The notes: generated by a model not told the origin, from the letters alone. A stretch of DNA of 38,924 nucleotides from an uncultured Oscillospiraceae bacterium (GCA_944387625.1 CALXFQ010000012.1:1-38924), one strand, 5' to 3'. Numbered from the stretch's first letter, positions 1 to 6,913 are shown. Numbers and translations are program-made.

Positions 1-442
1 CGGTGATGGTCCTGTCCTCCCCGGCCTCCAGCAGATCCCCGCCGGTGGCGGCTGCGCTGCCGGTCCCCCAGGCGGCGATCACCGTCAGCCGGGTCTGGGC
101 GGCGGTGCAGTCGATGGTGAAGGTCATCGTCTGTCCCGGGGCCAGCTGGGCGGTGCGATATTCCTTCTCCCCCACCAGGATCTTACAGTAGCCGGTGGAG
201 GCGTCGCCCCCGGCGGTGAGGGCCACCGTATAGACCTGGTCCCGGGCCAGGAGGAAGGTGCCATCTTCTTCCGGCGTCAAAGGCCCCGCTTGGGAGGACA
301 CCGCCGTCTTCACCTGGAACCGGGCGCTTTGGACCTGGTTGCCGGTTTTGACCACGGAGCCGGTGAGCCAGGCCCAGGTCGTCCCGACCAGACAGAGGAC
401 GCACGCCCCGATCCCCAGCAGGGACAGAAGCAGCCCACCCAT
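1..442 (-). CDS. SipW-dependent-type secreted protein (partial, runs off left edge)
   Basis: The N-terminus has a long hydrophobic stretch followed by TTWAWLTGSVVKTGNQVQSA, the pattern of SipW-dependent (TasA/camelysin-like) signal peptides in which FTD or LTG follows the core. The rest looks like a small beta-sandwich surface protein rich in Thr, Ala and Gly. The frame stays open to base 1, so the C-terminus is outside the window. The ATG at 442 has only a weak ribosome site. A strong AAGGAGGAGG lies at about 489-498, just before an in-frame CTG at 484, which would add a basic n-region (KRIVKWTVRK). That non-standard start is therefore possible. The gene follows another SipW-type protein and a broken SipW peptidase, which would have been its processing enzyme. 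Function beyond export is unknown. Confidence 0.6.
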   Translation of the reverse strand, partial: MGGLLLSLLGIGACVLCLVGTTWAWLTGSVVKTGNQVQSARFQVKTAVSSQAGPLTPEEDGTFLLARDQVYTVALTAGGDASTGYCKILVGEKEYRTAQLAPGQTMTFTIDCTAAQTRLTVIAAWGTGSAAATGGDLLEAGEDRTIT

Positions 443-953
443 GGGACCGCCTTTCCTGACGGTCCATTTGACGATCCGTTTCAGTCAGACCTCCTCCTTC
501 CAGCGGCCCCGCCGTACATACGATCCTTTGGCCGATGCCCATATCGTCGTTGGCCTGGCAGATCAGGGCGTCCGGCTCCAGATAGTCGGAGAGCAGGAAC
601 TCCTCCCCGTAGACGTTGATACCGGCTTTCTCCGCCAGGATGTTCACGTCCAGCTTGTAGCGCGCCGCCAGCGTGCCGGTATTGCTGATCCGGAAGGCCG
701 CCACCTTGGTGTAGCCCGGCTCATACAGGCCGCCCCCGAACACGTTGGTATCCAGTTCCAGAGGTGCCCAGGTCTGCCCATCCACGGAATACTCCACTTC
801 GATGTCCAGGTCACCGGCCTGGATCCGATTGCCGGTGTTCACCACGCTGTCGGTGAACCATGCGAAGGTGGTGCCGATCAGCATCACCAGGCACAGCAGC
901 ATGGCGACGACGCTGGTAAACAGCGCCCCCTTGGTAGTCTTCTTTTCGCTCAT
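183..953 (-). CDS. SipW-dependent-type surface protein (TasA-like); 3' part of frame doubtful
   Basis: Residues 1-35 form a basic start, a hydrophobic core and TTFAWFTDSVVNTGNRIQAG, a textbook SipW-dependent signal. About 110 residues of TasA/camelysin-like beta-sandwich follow (AGDLDIEVEYSVDG, YEPGYTKVAAFRISNTGTLA, KLDVNILAEKAGINVYGEEF). The start at 953 has a good AAAGGAGG. After about residue 150 the translation turns into low-complexity Arg/Gly/Pro text that overlaps the next gene by 260 bases, so it is unlikely to be real protein. In another frame a short natural-looking end (SYVRRGRWKEEV, TGA at 485-487) stops right at the ribosome site of the next gene. I infer a frameshift or small deletion near 500-570. 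The protein is probably an exported fibre-type or surface protein, now truncated. Confidence 0.6.
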   Translation of the reverse strand: MSEKKTTKGALFTSVVAMLLCLVMLIGTTFAWFTDSVVNTGNRIQAGDLDIEVEYSVDGQTWAPLELDTNVFGGGLYEPGYTKVAAFRISNTGTLAARYKLDVNILAEKAGINVYGEEFLLSDYLEPDALICQANDDMGIGQRIVCTAGPLEGGGLTETDRQMDRQERRSHGWAASVPAGDRGVRPLSGRDDLGLAHRLRGQNRQPGPKRPVPGEDGGVLPSGAFDAGRRWHLPPGPGPGLYGGPHRRGRRLHRLL

Positions 954-995
954 TGTGTGTTTCCTCCTTTTTGAATATTGGGTCGATGTATGCGA

Positions 996-1588
996 TCAGC
1001 TATCGCTGTCCACATCCTGTTGGGCCGTCTGGGCGGCCAGTTGGGCCTGGAGGGCCTGGATCTGGGCCAGCATCTGCTGGCTCTTGGCCTGCTCCTCCTG
1101 GAGCTGGGCCAGCTGCTCCCGCCGGTACTGGCGGAACAGCTTCACGCAGTTGATCCCCTGGAAGACGATCAGTGCGAAAAAGGGGATGAAGACGCACAGG
1201 ATATAGTCAGGCGCGGTCTTCAGGAACTGAAAAAACCGCCCACCTTGGGGATCCGGCCCTGATATTTGCCCAGCACATTGGGATAGGTCACCACCGTATC
1301 ATCGTTGATGTCGGTGGTGGTGCCGTAGGTGATGAAGCCCGGCGCGCCATAGGCATCGGTGGTCCGCTGCCGGATCTTATGGGTCACGGTCTTGCCATTA
1401 TTTTGAGGATCCCGGGAAATATAAGAGATGATGTCCCCTGGCTTTAACGTGTCCGGGTCCACTTCTTTCACCAGCACCAGATCTCCCGCGGCGAAGTCGG
1501 TCTTGGCCATAGAGTCGGTGAGCACGATGAATGCCTTATAGCCAAACAGGCTTCGGTCCGCCCGGTCGAAGGTGTTCACCGAGATCAC
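996..1588 (-). pseudogene. sipW: SipW-type signal peptidase I, 5'-truncated and frameshifted
   Basis: The text GYKAFIVLTDSMAKTDFAAG, then LVKEVDPDTLKPGDIISYIS and VTHKI, is the core of a SipW-type (S26B) signal peptidase. The Ser of TDSM and the His of THKI are the expected catalytic dyad. The first frame stops at 1220. Inserting one base in the A6 run at 1230-1235 opens the rest of the protein (FLKTAPDYILCVFIPFFALIVFQGINCVKL) down to a TGA at 996: a C-terminal membrane segment and a Gln-rich coiled tail. The N-terminal membrane segment is missing, and the frame enters directly from integrase sequence at about 1587 with only a GTG as start. Two independent lesions argue for a dead gene, although the homopolymer shift could be a sequencing error. 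Confidence 0.75.
1230..1235 (+). other. A6 homopolymer at the sipW frameshift
   Basis: Six A residues on the plus strand (T6 in the gene) mark the exact point where the SipW reading frame breaks. With seven bases the protein continues through its C-terminal membrane helix to 996. With six it stops eleven bases later. Confidence 0.6.
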
Positions 1589-2172
1589 AAGGCCAGGAGC
1601 ACCCCGAATTTTGCCGGATTCGGATCTGCCAGCAGATAGCTCATGAGCCTGGTCTGTTCCTCCATGGAAAGGACCCGCATCTCTTTCTTTCGCTCCCGGG
1701 GATAAACGATCTGGATCTCCGGCAGCGCGGGACCCAGCTGGCAGCGGCAGTATCTCAAGATCGACCGCAGCACCGTCAGGATGTCCCGGACGGTCTTGAC
1801 GGACAGCCCCGCCGATAGAAGACTGTGGCTCAGATCCTCTACCACCAGGACGTTCAGCTCCTGGGGCAGAAGCGTGCCAAGCCGGGGCAGGATGCGCTTT
1901 TCCACGATCGTGTGATACTTTACATAGCTCGACTCTTTAACCCGGTCCCGGGAGAGGACCAGCCATTCCTCGCAAAAGGTGCCAAAGGTCCGCTTGTCCC
2001 GGGCGGGCGGAGGCTTGTGCTTGCAGGCGTTGAGCTTTTCCCGGACCTCCCGATAGGTCCTGGCGTAGACGTAGCCGTAGCGGGCCTTTCCTGTGGGGTC
2101 GAGGCTCTTGATATAGCGGCCTTCCCAGCGGGCGTCCTTGCGCTTGTAGATGTTTTCTCCACGTTTTGGCAT
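1585..2172 (-). pseudogene. Tyrosine recombinase/integrase, truncated in the catalytic domain
   Basis: The start MPKRGENIYKRKDARWEGRY is typical of Tn916-like clostridial integrases. It is an AP2-like arm-binding domain (about 1-60), followed by a SAM-like core-binding domain (about 65-165) and the beginning of the catalytic domain (MSYLLADPNPAKFGVLLAL). It ends at residue 195, exactly where family members continue with the YTGLRIGE motif and its catalytic Arg, so all catalytic residues are lost. The start at 2172 has a strong AAAGGAGGT. The downstream sequence switches at about 1587 to the middle of a sipW gene. I read this as a deletion or recombination junction left by a lost mobile element. 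No other element genes or clear attachment site are visible. Confidence 0.8.
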
Positions 2173-2435
2173 ATCTGTACCTCCTTTTCTTTCGGTAGGA
2201 CCGAAGGGTCGGGCATATATATGGTAGCGCCGGATCTGGACGGAAGATCGGACGGTTCAAAACCGCCGCAGTGGTCCCGATATTTGTCAAAATCAACAGA
2301 TCTGCATAGACCTGAGCTGAAAGTTTGTTTGACCTATTGATTTCTCCCGGATCATTCGTTACAACATATACACATTTTCAAAGTGGCGCGTCCCTCTCGG
2401 ATGGTGTAACTCTGCGAAAAAACGGCAAAGCGCAA

Positions 2436-2486
2436 GCCCCCGGCCCCGGGTCGTTCCTCATTGGGAAACGACCCGGGGCCGGGGGC
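2436..2486. terminator. 20-bp perfect inverted repeat
   Basis: Two perfectly complementary 20-base GC-rich arms (2436-2455 and 2467-2486) surround an 11-base loop. It lies 80 bases downstream of the flavin reductase gene and could stop transcription in either direction, but there is no long T tract. The rest of 2173-2566 shows no gene, only scattered AT-rich patches. Confidence 0.5.
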
Positions 2487-2493
2487 ATATGGA

Positions 2494-2521
2494 TGCCGGA
2501 GCCGTGGACGTGGCTCCGGCA
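2494..2521 (-). terminator. Hairpin downstream of flavin reductase
   Basis: A 10-bp stem, TGCCGGAGCC / GGCTCCGGCA, sits just after the stop of the flavin reductase read on the minus strand. No clear T tract follows on that strand, while GTTTTTTG follows on the plus strand. Terminator-like, direction uncertain. Confidence 0.4.
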
Positions 2522-2566
2522 CGATCTTGTTTTTTGCGCTCCGCGGGGCTTTGGCGGGCAGGGCTT

Positions 2567-3106
2567 TTATCCCTTTTCCAGCACCTGGACCACTTCGCCG
2601 ATATACATCTGGTGGTAGTCCCGGTGGGGATAGCACTCTTCAATGATCGACTTGTCCACGAAGCCCTCCTCCACCAGCGGCGCCTGGTAGAGCTTCCGGC
2701 ACACCAGCACCAGGCTGGCCTCTTCAAACCAGGTACACCCTTCCCCGAACACCGGGGTCAGCCCGGCGGCGGCCACCTTGTCCCCGTCCCGGCCGGAGTG
2801 ACTGCCCAGGTAGCCCAGGGCCTTTTTGTATTCCGCCGGGAAAAAGCTCAGGGTATACAGCCCCGCCCGGTCCAGGAACTCCTTGGTATAGCGCTGGGGC
2901 CGGACATAGGCGATCGCCGTAGGCAGTCCGCCGCCGTGGCCCCACAAAGAGCCGATGTGGCCCCAACTGGCGGTCATGGTGTTATAGCCCGCCCCGTCCC
3001 CGGCGGTAAGGAGCATCCACTCGCCCCCGATCTTCCGCCAGGGAGCAAGCATCTGCGCCTCCTCCGGCCGGACCGTCCGCCACCGGATCTGTTCGTTGTG
3101 TTCCAT
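2567..3106 (-). CDS. Flavin reductase family protein (flavoredoxin-like)
   Basis: A 179-residue protein of the FMN-binding split-barrel family. Characteristic text includes EWMLLTAGDGAGYNTMTASW, YVRPQRYTKEFLDRAGLYTL, GYLGSHSGRDGDKVAAAGL and DYHQMYIGEVVQVLEKG. Such proteins bind FMN without a signal peptide and reduce flavin or pass electrons in the cytoplasm; the actual partner is not visible here. I chose ATG 3106 because GGAGGAAGATCT precedes it, and the upstream extension of the frame is low-complexity. The gene is monocistronic, with hairpins on its downstream side. Family assignment is secure, the physiological role is not. Confidence 0.85.
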   Translation of the reverse strand: MEHNEQIRWRTVRPEEAQMLAPWRKIGGEWMLLTAGDGAGYNTMTASWGHIGSLWGHGGGLPTAIAYVRPQRYTKEFLDRAGLYTLSFFPAEYKKALGYLGSHSGRDGDKVAAAGLTPVFGEGCTWFEEASLVLVCRKLYQAPLVEEGFVDKSIIEECYPHRDYHQMYIGEVVQVLEKG

Positions 3107-3195
3107 AGATCTTCCTCCATCCATCAAGCGCTGGCCCATCCCAGGCCATGGCTCTATTTTACCACCACCGGCGCGGCCGGTCAATACGTTCCCCC

Positions 3196-3224
3196 TTTAC
3201 ATCCCGTGTCCGTTTATGTATAAT
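3196..3224 (+). promoter_or_regulatory. Sigma-70-type promoter for 3275-3550
   Basis: TTTACA at 3196-3201 and a perfect TATAAT at 3219-3224 are separated by 17 bases, about 50 bases before the start codon of the small membrane protein. Confidence 0.8.
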
Positions 3225-3274
3225 GGACCTGCGGCAGGCGCCTGGGCCTGCCGGACCAGAAAGGAGATGGAAAT

Positions 3275-3550
3275 ATGAAGGACCGCAAACTTTGGATCAT
3301 TTTGGCGGCTATTTTGGCCCTGATCTTGATCTTCCTCCTATGGCCCAAGGACCAGCTCCAGTCCCCGGACCCCAGCGATACCCAGCAGGGATCTGCCTCC
3401 GGGCAGGAGGACCCCCTGCCGGAGCCTTCTGACCATACCCTGCCCAGCCAGTCCACCCCTTCTTTGCCGGTGCATACCCTCCCGGACGACCCGCCGGAAC
3501 CGACGATCCCCATCCCCCCCCAGCCTTCCGGGGAGACCGACGTGATGTGA
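3275..3550 (+). CDS. Small membrane-anchored Pro/Ser-rich protein, unknown function
   Basis: 91 residues: a short basic start (MKDRK), one membrane segment (about 6-24, WIILAAILALILIFLLW) and then a hydrophilic tail very rich in Pro, Ser, Asp and Glu, probably disordered. The topology suggests a single-pass protein or uncleaved signal anchor with the tail outside. GAAAGGAG precedes the ATG and a strong promoter lies upstream, so expression is likely. It stands alone, facing the acetyl-CoA synthase operon tail by tail. I recognise no family. Confidence 0.65.
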   Translation: MKDRKLWIILAAILALILIFLLWPKDQLQSPDPSDTQQGSASGQEDPLPEPSDHTLPSQSTPSLPVHTLPDDPPEPTIPIPPQPSGETDVM

Positions 3551-3558
3551 TCAAAAAA

Positions 3559-3590
3559 CCTGCCGGAGCCGCATCCGCGGCCCCGGCAGG
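3559..3590 (+). terminator. Terminator-like hairpin, copy 1 of a duplicated hairpin
   Basis: A 14-bp stem with one A-C mismatch and an ATCC loop, just after the stop of 3275-3550. Bases 3560-3589 recur with one mismatch at 3797-3826, on the other side of the structured repeat. Confidence 0.6.
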
Positions 3591-3595
3591 AAAAC

Positions 3596-3783
3596 TGTCG
3601 AAAACCCCCTTCGGGGCTTTTCGACAAAGGAATTGCAGTCTGCCGCGCGCATGATCTGTACGCCTTTGGCGTACAGATCCCACACTTGCAGACTGTGGAG
3701 TATTTTCCGTCAGGTACACGCCCTGACGGAAAATGAAAATAATTTTTTTGCCGTCTGCGGACGGCAAACTCTGCGAGGCTTTT
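3596..3783 (+). repeat. Structured intergenic repeat, family 1, copy A
   Basis: A 188-base element built of successive hairpins: TGTCGAAAACCCC with its complement (3596-3626); an outer GCAGTCTGC stem enclosing GATCTGTACGCC-TTT-GGCGTACAGATC (about 3634-3695); ATTTTCCGTCAGG with its complement (3701-3733); TTGCCGTC-TGCG-GACGGCAA (3748-3767); and a CTCTGCGAGGCTTTT tail. A second full copy lies inverted at 27034-27220 and a partial one at 6487-6570. Stem bases differ between copies in compensating pairs, which suggests selection on a folded RNA or single-stranded DNA. Confidence 0.8.
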
Positions 3784-3794
3784 GGGCCACGCTA

Positions 3795-3828
3795 AACTGC
3801 CGGAGCCGCATCCGCGGCTCCGGCAGTT
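3795..3828 (-). terminator. Terminator of the acsV-DUF3786 unit; copy 2 of the duplicated hairpin
   Basis: A 15-bp perfect stem (AACTGCCGGAGCCGC and its complement, ATCC loop) begins three bases beyond the stop of the DUF3786 gene on the minus strand and is followed by TTAGCG. It is nearly identical to the hairpin at 3559-3590. Confidence 0.65.
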
Positions 3829-3830
3829 CG

Positions 3831-4451
3831 TTACATATGGGCTTTGATGATGCCGATCAGGATGTCCCCTGCCACCACCCGGTCTTCCGCGGCGAAGCCC
3901 TCGGCGAAATTGTCGGAGTAGAGGACCTGGGCGCTGGGTGGGAACTCCTCGTCCCCTTCCCACACCAGGATCTGCATCCGATAGCCGTCCAGCAGGTCGA
4001 ACTGGTAGCCCGCGTCCCCGTGCGGCACCGGCTGGCCTCCCAGCTTCTCCCCGGCGGCCCGGAAAGCGTCGATCCGGGTGCCGAAGGTGAAGGCCGCCCG
4101 GGTGAGCACCCGGCCGGTGTAGGGCTTGATATACATCTCCCCCCAGGGCATCTCCCGGAAGGTCTTCCACTGGCCCTGCCAGGGGACCTGCTTGCTCTCC
4201 AGCAGATAGCGCAGGAGGAAGGTCTGGGTGGGCAAAGGCGGCACCGGGCCGCCGTCCATGGGCCGGAGGGCGTAAGCCGGGTGGGCAATGGCGAACCGGC
4301 GGCCGAGAAGGTTTACATAAAACTCCTTGCCGTCCCATTCCGTCCCGGTACGGGCCTGGACCTGGGCCGGATCGAGCTCCTGGAACCGCTCCAGGTAATG
4401 CTCAAAAGGGACTTCTTCTTTATTATTTTCAATGATCTTATGTTTCTCCAC
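3831..4451 (-). CDS. DUF3786 domain protein linked to AcsV
   Basis: 206 residues, cytoplasmic, no signal or membrane segment. The C-terminal part (GGQPVPHGDAGYQFDLLDGY, LVWEGDEEFPPSAQVLYSDN) matches what I know of DUF3786, a family frequent in anaerobes with corrinoid/acetyl-CoA synthase systems, and resembles the protein at 9061-9675. The function is unknown; a role in maturation or corrinoid handling is inference from context only. It begins with GTG at 4451, three bases after the acsV stop. The AGGAGG lies inside the end of acsV, so translation is probably coupled. It is the last gene of this unit, followed by a strong hairpin. Confidence 0.7.
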   Translation of the reverse strand: MEKHKIIENNKEEVPFEHYLERFQELDPAQVQARTGTEWDGKEFYVNLLGRRFAIAHPAYALRPMDGGPVPPLPTQTFLLRYLLESKQVPWQGQWKTFREMPWGEMYIKPYTGRVLTRAAFTFGTRIDAFRAAGEKLGGQPVPHGDAGYQFDLLDGYRMQILVWEGDEEFPPSAQVLYSDNFAEGFAAEDRVVAGDILIGIIKAHM

Positions 4452-4454
4452 TGA

Positions 4455-6383
4455 TCAGACCTCCTGTTGGGAATGAGGGAAGAGCCGGGCATCGGTGTGG
4501 GGCAGGAAGCAGGCGGCTACGAAGGCGTCCATATACCCGGGGTAGGTGGACAGCTCCAGATAGGTCATGTTGGCGGCCACTTCCGCCACCTTTTCGGCGG
4601 CCTGCTGGCTCATGACCATGGCGTAGGCCCCGGCCAGGGAGGAGTTGCCGATGTAGTGGAACTTTTCCAGGTCCAGGTCCGGGAACATCCCGATGTTCAC
4701 CGCGTTCTTCATATTGATCCCGGATCCGATGCCGCCGGCCACGTACACCTGGTCGATCATCTCCACGGTCATGTCCACACTGCCCAGCAGTGTGTCGATG
4801 GCGGAAAAGATCGCGCCTTTGGCCCGGATGAAGTTGTCGATGTCCACCTCGTTGATGGAGATCTCCCGGCCGGTGTCCGTTTCCTGCTGGAATGCCACCA
4901 CATACCGGCCCATGCCGTAGTGGTCCCGAAGCACCCGGCGGCCCTCCCGGACGAAAAGGCCCTTGGCGTTGACGATCCCGCATCGGAACAGCTCGGATAT
5001 CAGATCGATGATGCCGGATCCGCAGATGCCCACCGGCCGCTGGTCCGGATCGCCCACCACCGTGATCGAAGGCTCCATGGTGTCTTTATCGATGGTACAC
5101 GCCTCGATGGCCCCGTCGGTGGCCCGCATACCGCAGGAGATGTCACCGCCTTCAAAGGCCGGACCGGCGGAACAGGCACAGCTCATCAGGAAATCCCGGT
5201 TGCCGAAGACCAGCTCGCCGTTGGTGCCCAGGTCGATGAACAGGCTCATCTCGTCCCTGTCCCAGATCCCGGAAGCCAGGGTCCCGGCGGTGATGTCCCC
5301 GCCTACATACGAGCCGATGTTGGGGGCGATCGCCACCTGGGCCAGCGGGTTGGCCGGGAGCTTCAGGTCCCCGGCCAGCAGACCGTCCCAGCCGAAGAAG
5401 CTGGGGATGTAGGGATCCATCCGGATCGGGTCCGCGTCCACCCCTACGAACAGGTGGTTCATAGTGGTGTTGGCCCCCACCGCCAGGTGGAGGATGCTCC
5501 CTGCGGCGATCCCCGCCTCCCGGCACAGCCGGGCCATGATCGGGGCCAGGGTCTCTTTGATCAGGGCGTCCTGGAGCTTCTTCTTCCCGCCGGGACGGCT
5601 CTGCTGGATGATCCGGTTGATCACGTCGGCGCCGTAGCGGATCTGGCCGTTGCCGGAGGACCCCTTAGCCAGCAAAGCGCCGCTTTCCAGGTCCGCCAGG
5701 ACCATGGTCACGGTGGTGGTGCCGATGTCGATGGCACAGCCCGCGATGGTCCTATCCTCCGCCGGGCAGACCTCCATACAGTGGAAGGTGTCCCCCTCCC
5801 GCCGGCCTTTGGCCCGGATATGGAACCCGTTCTCCCGGAGGACGGCGGCCAGCTTCTTCATCACATGGAAGGGGACCCGGACCCGCTCCGCCCCGGTGTG
5901 CTGGCGGACGGCCCGGATCAGCCGCTCCACGTCGGGCATGGTGTCCTCGGCGGAGGGAGCGTCCATGGTCAGCTCCAGGCTCTGGTAGGGGTTCTCGAAA
6001 TGGATCCCGCTGTGCCGGAGCATCTCCTGGCAGGTCTGGAAGATGGCGACCTCGTCGGGAGAGCTAAGGTCCGCGGTCTTCATCCGGGACTGGTAGGCCG
6101 AGGCGATGTCCGGCACGAACACGGTCACGTCCCCTGCCACCTTGCAGTTACAGCTCAGCCGCCAGCCGGCCTCGAACTCCTCCTGGGGCAGATGATGGTT
6201 GGGGATCGTGTCCAGCGCCCCTTCCATCAGCTTCACCCGGCACTTGCCGCAGGAGCCGTTGCCGGAGCAGGGGGCGTCGATCGCCACGTTGGCCCGCCGG
6301 GCCAGCTCCAGCAGATTGTCGCCTGCGTTGCACTCCACCGTTACCGGCTCGCCGCCTTCGATCTGAAATGTCACCTTGCTCAT
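4455..6383 (-). CDS. acsV: Corrinoid activation/regeneration protein AcsV (RACo)
   Basis: A 642-residue reductive activator of the corrinoid iron-sulfur protein. The N-terminal 2Fe-2S ferredoxin domain (1-95) carries C39, C45, C48 and C78. A linker (about 100-210) leads to an ASKHA-type ATPase domain that begins at CAIDIGTTTVTMVLADLESG and includes SLFIDLGTNGELVFGN and VYVAGGIGSGI. The family uses ATP to drive an electron to Co(II)-corrinoid that has fallen out of the catalytic cycle, restoring Co(I). Length is close to that of known RACo proteins. ATG 6383 has GAAAGGAACG upstream. It lies downstream of acsB but is separated by 530 bases of repeats, and a possible promoter sits just before it. 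Confidence 0.93.
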   Translation of the reverse strand: MSKVTFQIEGGEPVTVECNAGDNLLELARRANVAIDAPCSGNGSCGKCRVKLMEGALDTIPNHHLPQEEFEAGWRLSCNCKVAGDVTVFVPDIASAYQSRMKTADLSSPDEVAIFQTCQEMLRHSGIHFENPYQSLELTMDAPSAEDTMPDVERLIRAVRQHTGAERVRVPFHVMKKLAAVLRENGFHIRAKGRREGDTFHCMEVCPAEDRTIAGCAIDIGTTTVTMVLADLESGALLAKGSSGNGQIRYGADVINRIIQQSRPGGKKKLQDALIKETLAPIMARLCREAGIAAGSILHLAVGANTTMNHLFVGVDADPIRMDPYIPSFFGWDGLLAGDLKLPANPLAQVAIAPNIGSYVGGDITAGTLASGIWDRDEMSLFIDLGTNGELVFGNRDFLMSCACSAGPAFEGGDISCGMRATDGAIEACTIDKDTMEPSITVVGDPDQRPVGICGSGIIDLISELFRCGIVNAKGLFVREGRRVLRDHYGMGRYVVAFQQETDTGREISINEVDIDNFIRAKGAIFSAIDTLLGSVDMTVEMIDQVYVAGGIGSGINMKNAVNIGMFPDLDLEKFHYIGNSSLAGAYAMVMSQQAAEKVAEVAANMTYLELSTYPGYMDAFVAACFLPHTDARLFPHSQQEV

Positions 6384-6418
6384 GTGATCGTTCCTTTCAC
6401 AGATATTTATAAAATGAT

Positions 6419-6424
6419 ATCATA
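6419..6424 (-). promoter_or_regulatory. Possible extended -10 promoter element of acsV
   Basis: On the minus strand TGATATGAT gives an extended -10 (TATGAT at 6419-6424). The -35 region is weak. The 12-mer GATATCATATCA (plus strand) here is shared with the promoter in front of cooC. Confidence 0.4.
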
Positions 6425-6452
6425 TCATCGGCTGTTTTGCAACAAATAAAGA

Positions 6453-6477
6453 AGCACGGCAGATCGCTCTGCCGTGC
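6453..6477. repeat. Duplicated hairpin, copy 1
   Basis: A 25-base unit, AGCACGGCAGATCGCTC followed by TGCCGTGC, folds into a stem. An identical copy lies at 6873-6897, exactly 420 bases away, and the space between is filled with family 1 and family 2 repeat sequence. Confidence 0.7.
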
Positions 6478-6486
6478 CAGCGTATC

Positions 6487-6570
6487 AAAAAAGCCTCGCA
6501 GAGTTTGCCCTCCGCAGACGGCAAAGAGGTCCATATCATTTTCTGCCAGGACGTGATCTGGCAGAAAACA
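6487..6570 (-). repeat. Structured intergenic repeat, family 1, partial copy C
   Basis: On the minus strand this holds only the last two hairpins (TTTTCTGCCAG...CTGGCAGAAAA, then TTGCCGTC-TGCG-GAGGGCAA) and the CTCTGCGAGGCTTTT tail. The first hairpin differs from copies A and B at positions that compensate in the stem. It joins directly to a family 2 repeat. Confidence 0.75.
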
Positions 6571-6848
6571 CCTCCCCGACCCCCTTGGCTCTCCCTTTGG
6601 GGGTGAGCGAAGCGAAGTCGCGGTAGTGAATGACGGTCCGGCGGACCGCCAGAGCCGCGACCGGGCGCGCCGCAGCGCGCTGGCACAGGGCTGAAAGCCC
6701 TGTGCCTGAGAGGGTGGCGGCATTCCGTATTTAGGAAACGCTATACAAGAAACAACGCTGGCACCCTCTCCGTCACGGCGTTCGCCGTGCCACCTCCCCC
6801 AAAGGGGGAGGCAAGTGGGTGGGCAGAATGTTGGGGCTTGGCACAAAA
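6571..6848 (-). repeat. Structured intergenic repeat, family 2, copy 1
   Basis: A 278-base element full of inverted repeats: CTCCCCCTTTGGGGGAG, CACGGCGAACGCCGTG, GGCACAGGGC and its complement, CAGCGCGCTGCGGCGCGC, CGGTCCGCCGGACCG. It is the inverted counterpart of 38638-38915. It contains no credible gene. Together with its neighbours it accounts for the gene-free stretch 6384-6913. Confidence 0.75.
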
Positions 6849-6872
6849 AACCGAAGAGTGTCCCAGCAGTTT

Positions 6873-6897
6873 AGCACGGCAGATCGCTCTGCCGTGC
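6873..6897 (-). terminator. Hairpin after acsB; copy 2 of the duplicated hairpin
   Basis: A 10-bp stem (GCACGGCAGA with TCTGCCGTGC, four-base loop), 17 bases after the acsB stop; no T tract on the minus strand. Identical to 6453-6477. Confidence 0.5.
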
Positions 6898-6913
6898 TTT
6901 GGGGGAAAACAGA

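Noticed and set aside
183-480. C-terminal 90 residues of the frame 183-953 as genuine protein
   Set aside because: Low-complexity Arg/Gly/Pro text overlapping a better gene in another frame.
2400-2432. Possible fourth family 1 fragment (CTCTGCG and CGGCAAAG words)
   Set aside because: Only short words match and in changed order; chance is likely.
6571-6848. CRISPR array or tandem repeat
   Set aside because: The repeats are inverted hairpins of different sequence, without regularly spaced identical units or cas genes.
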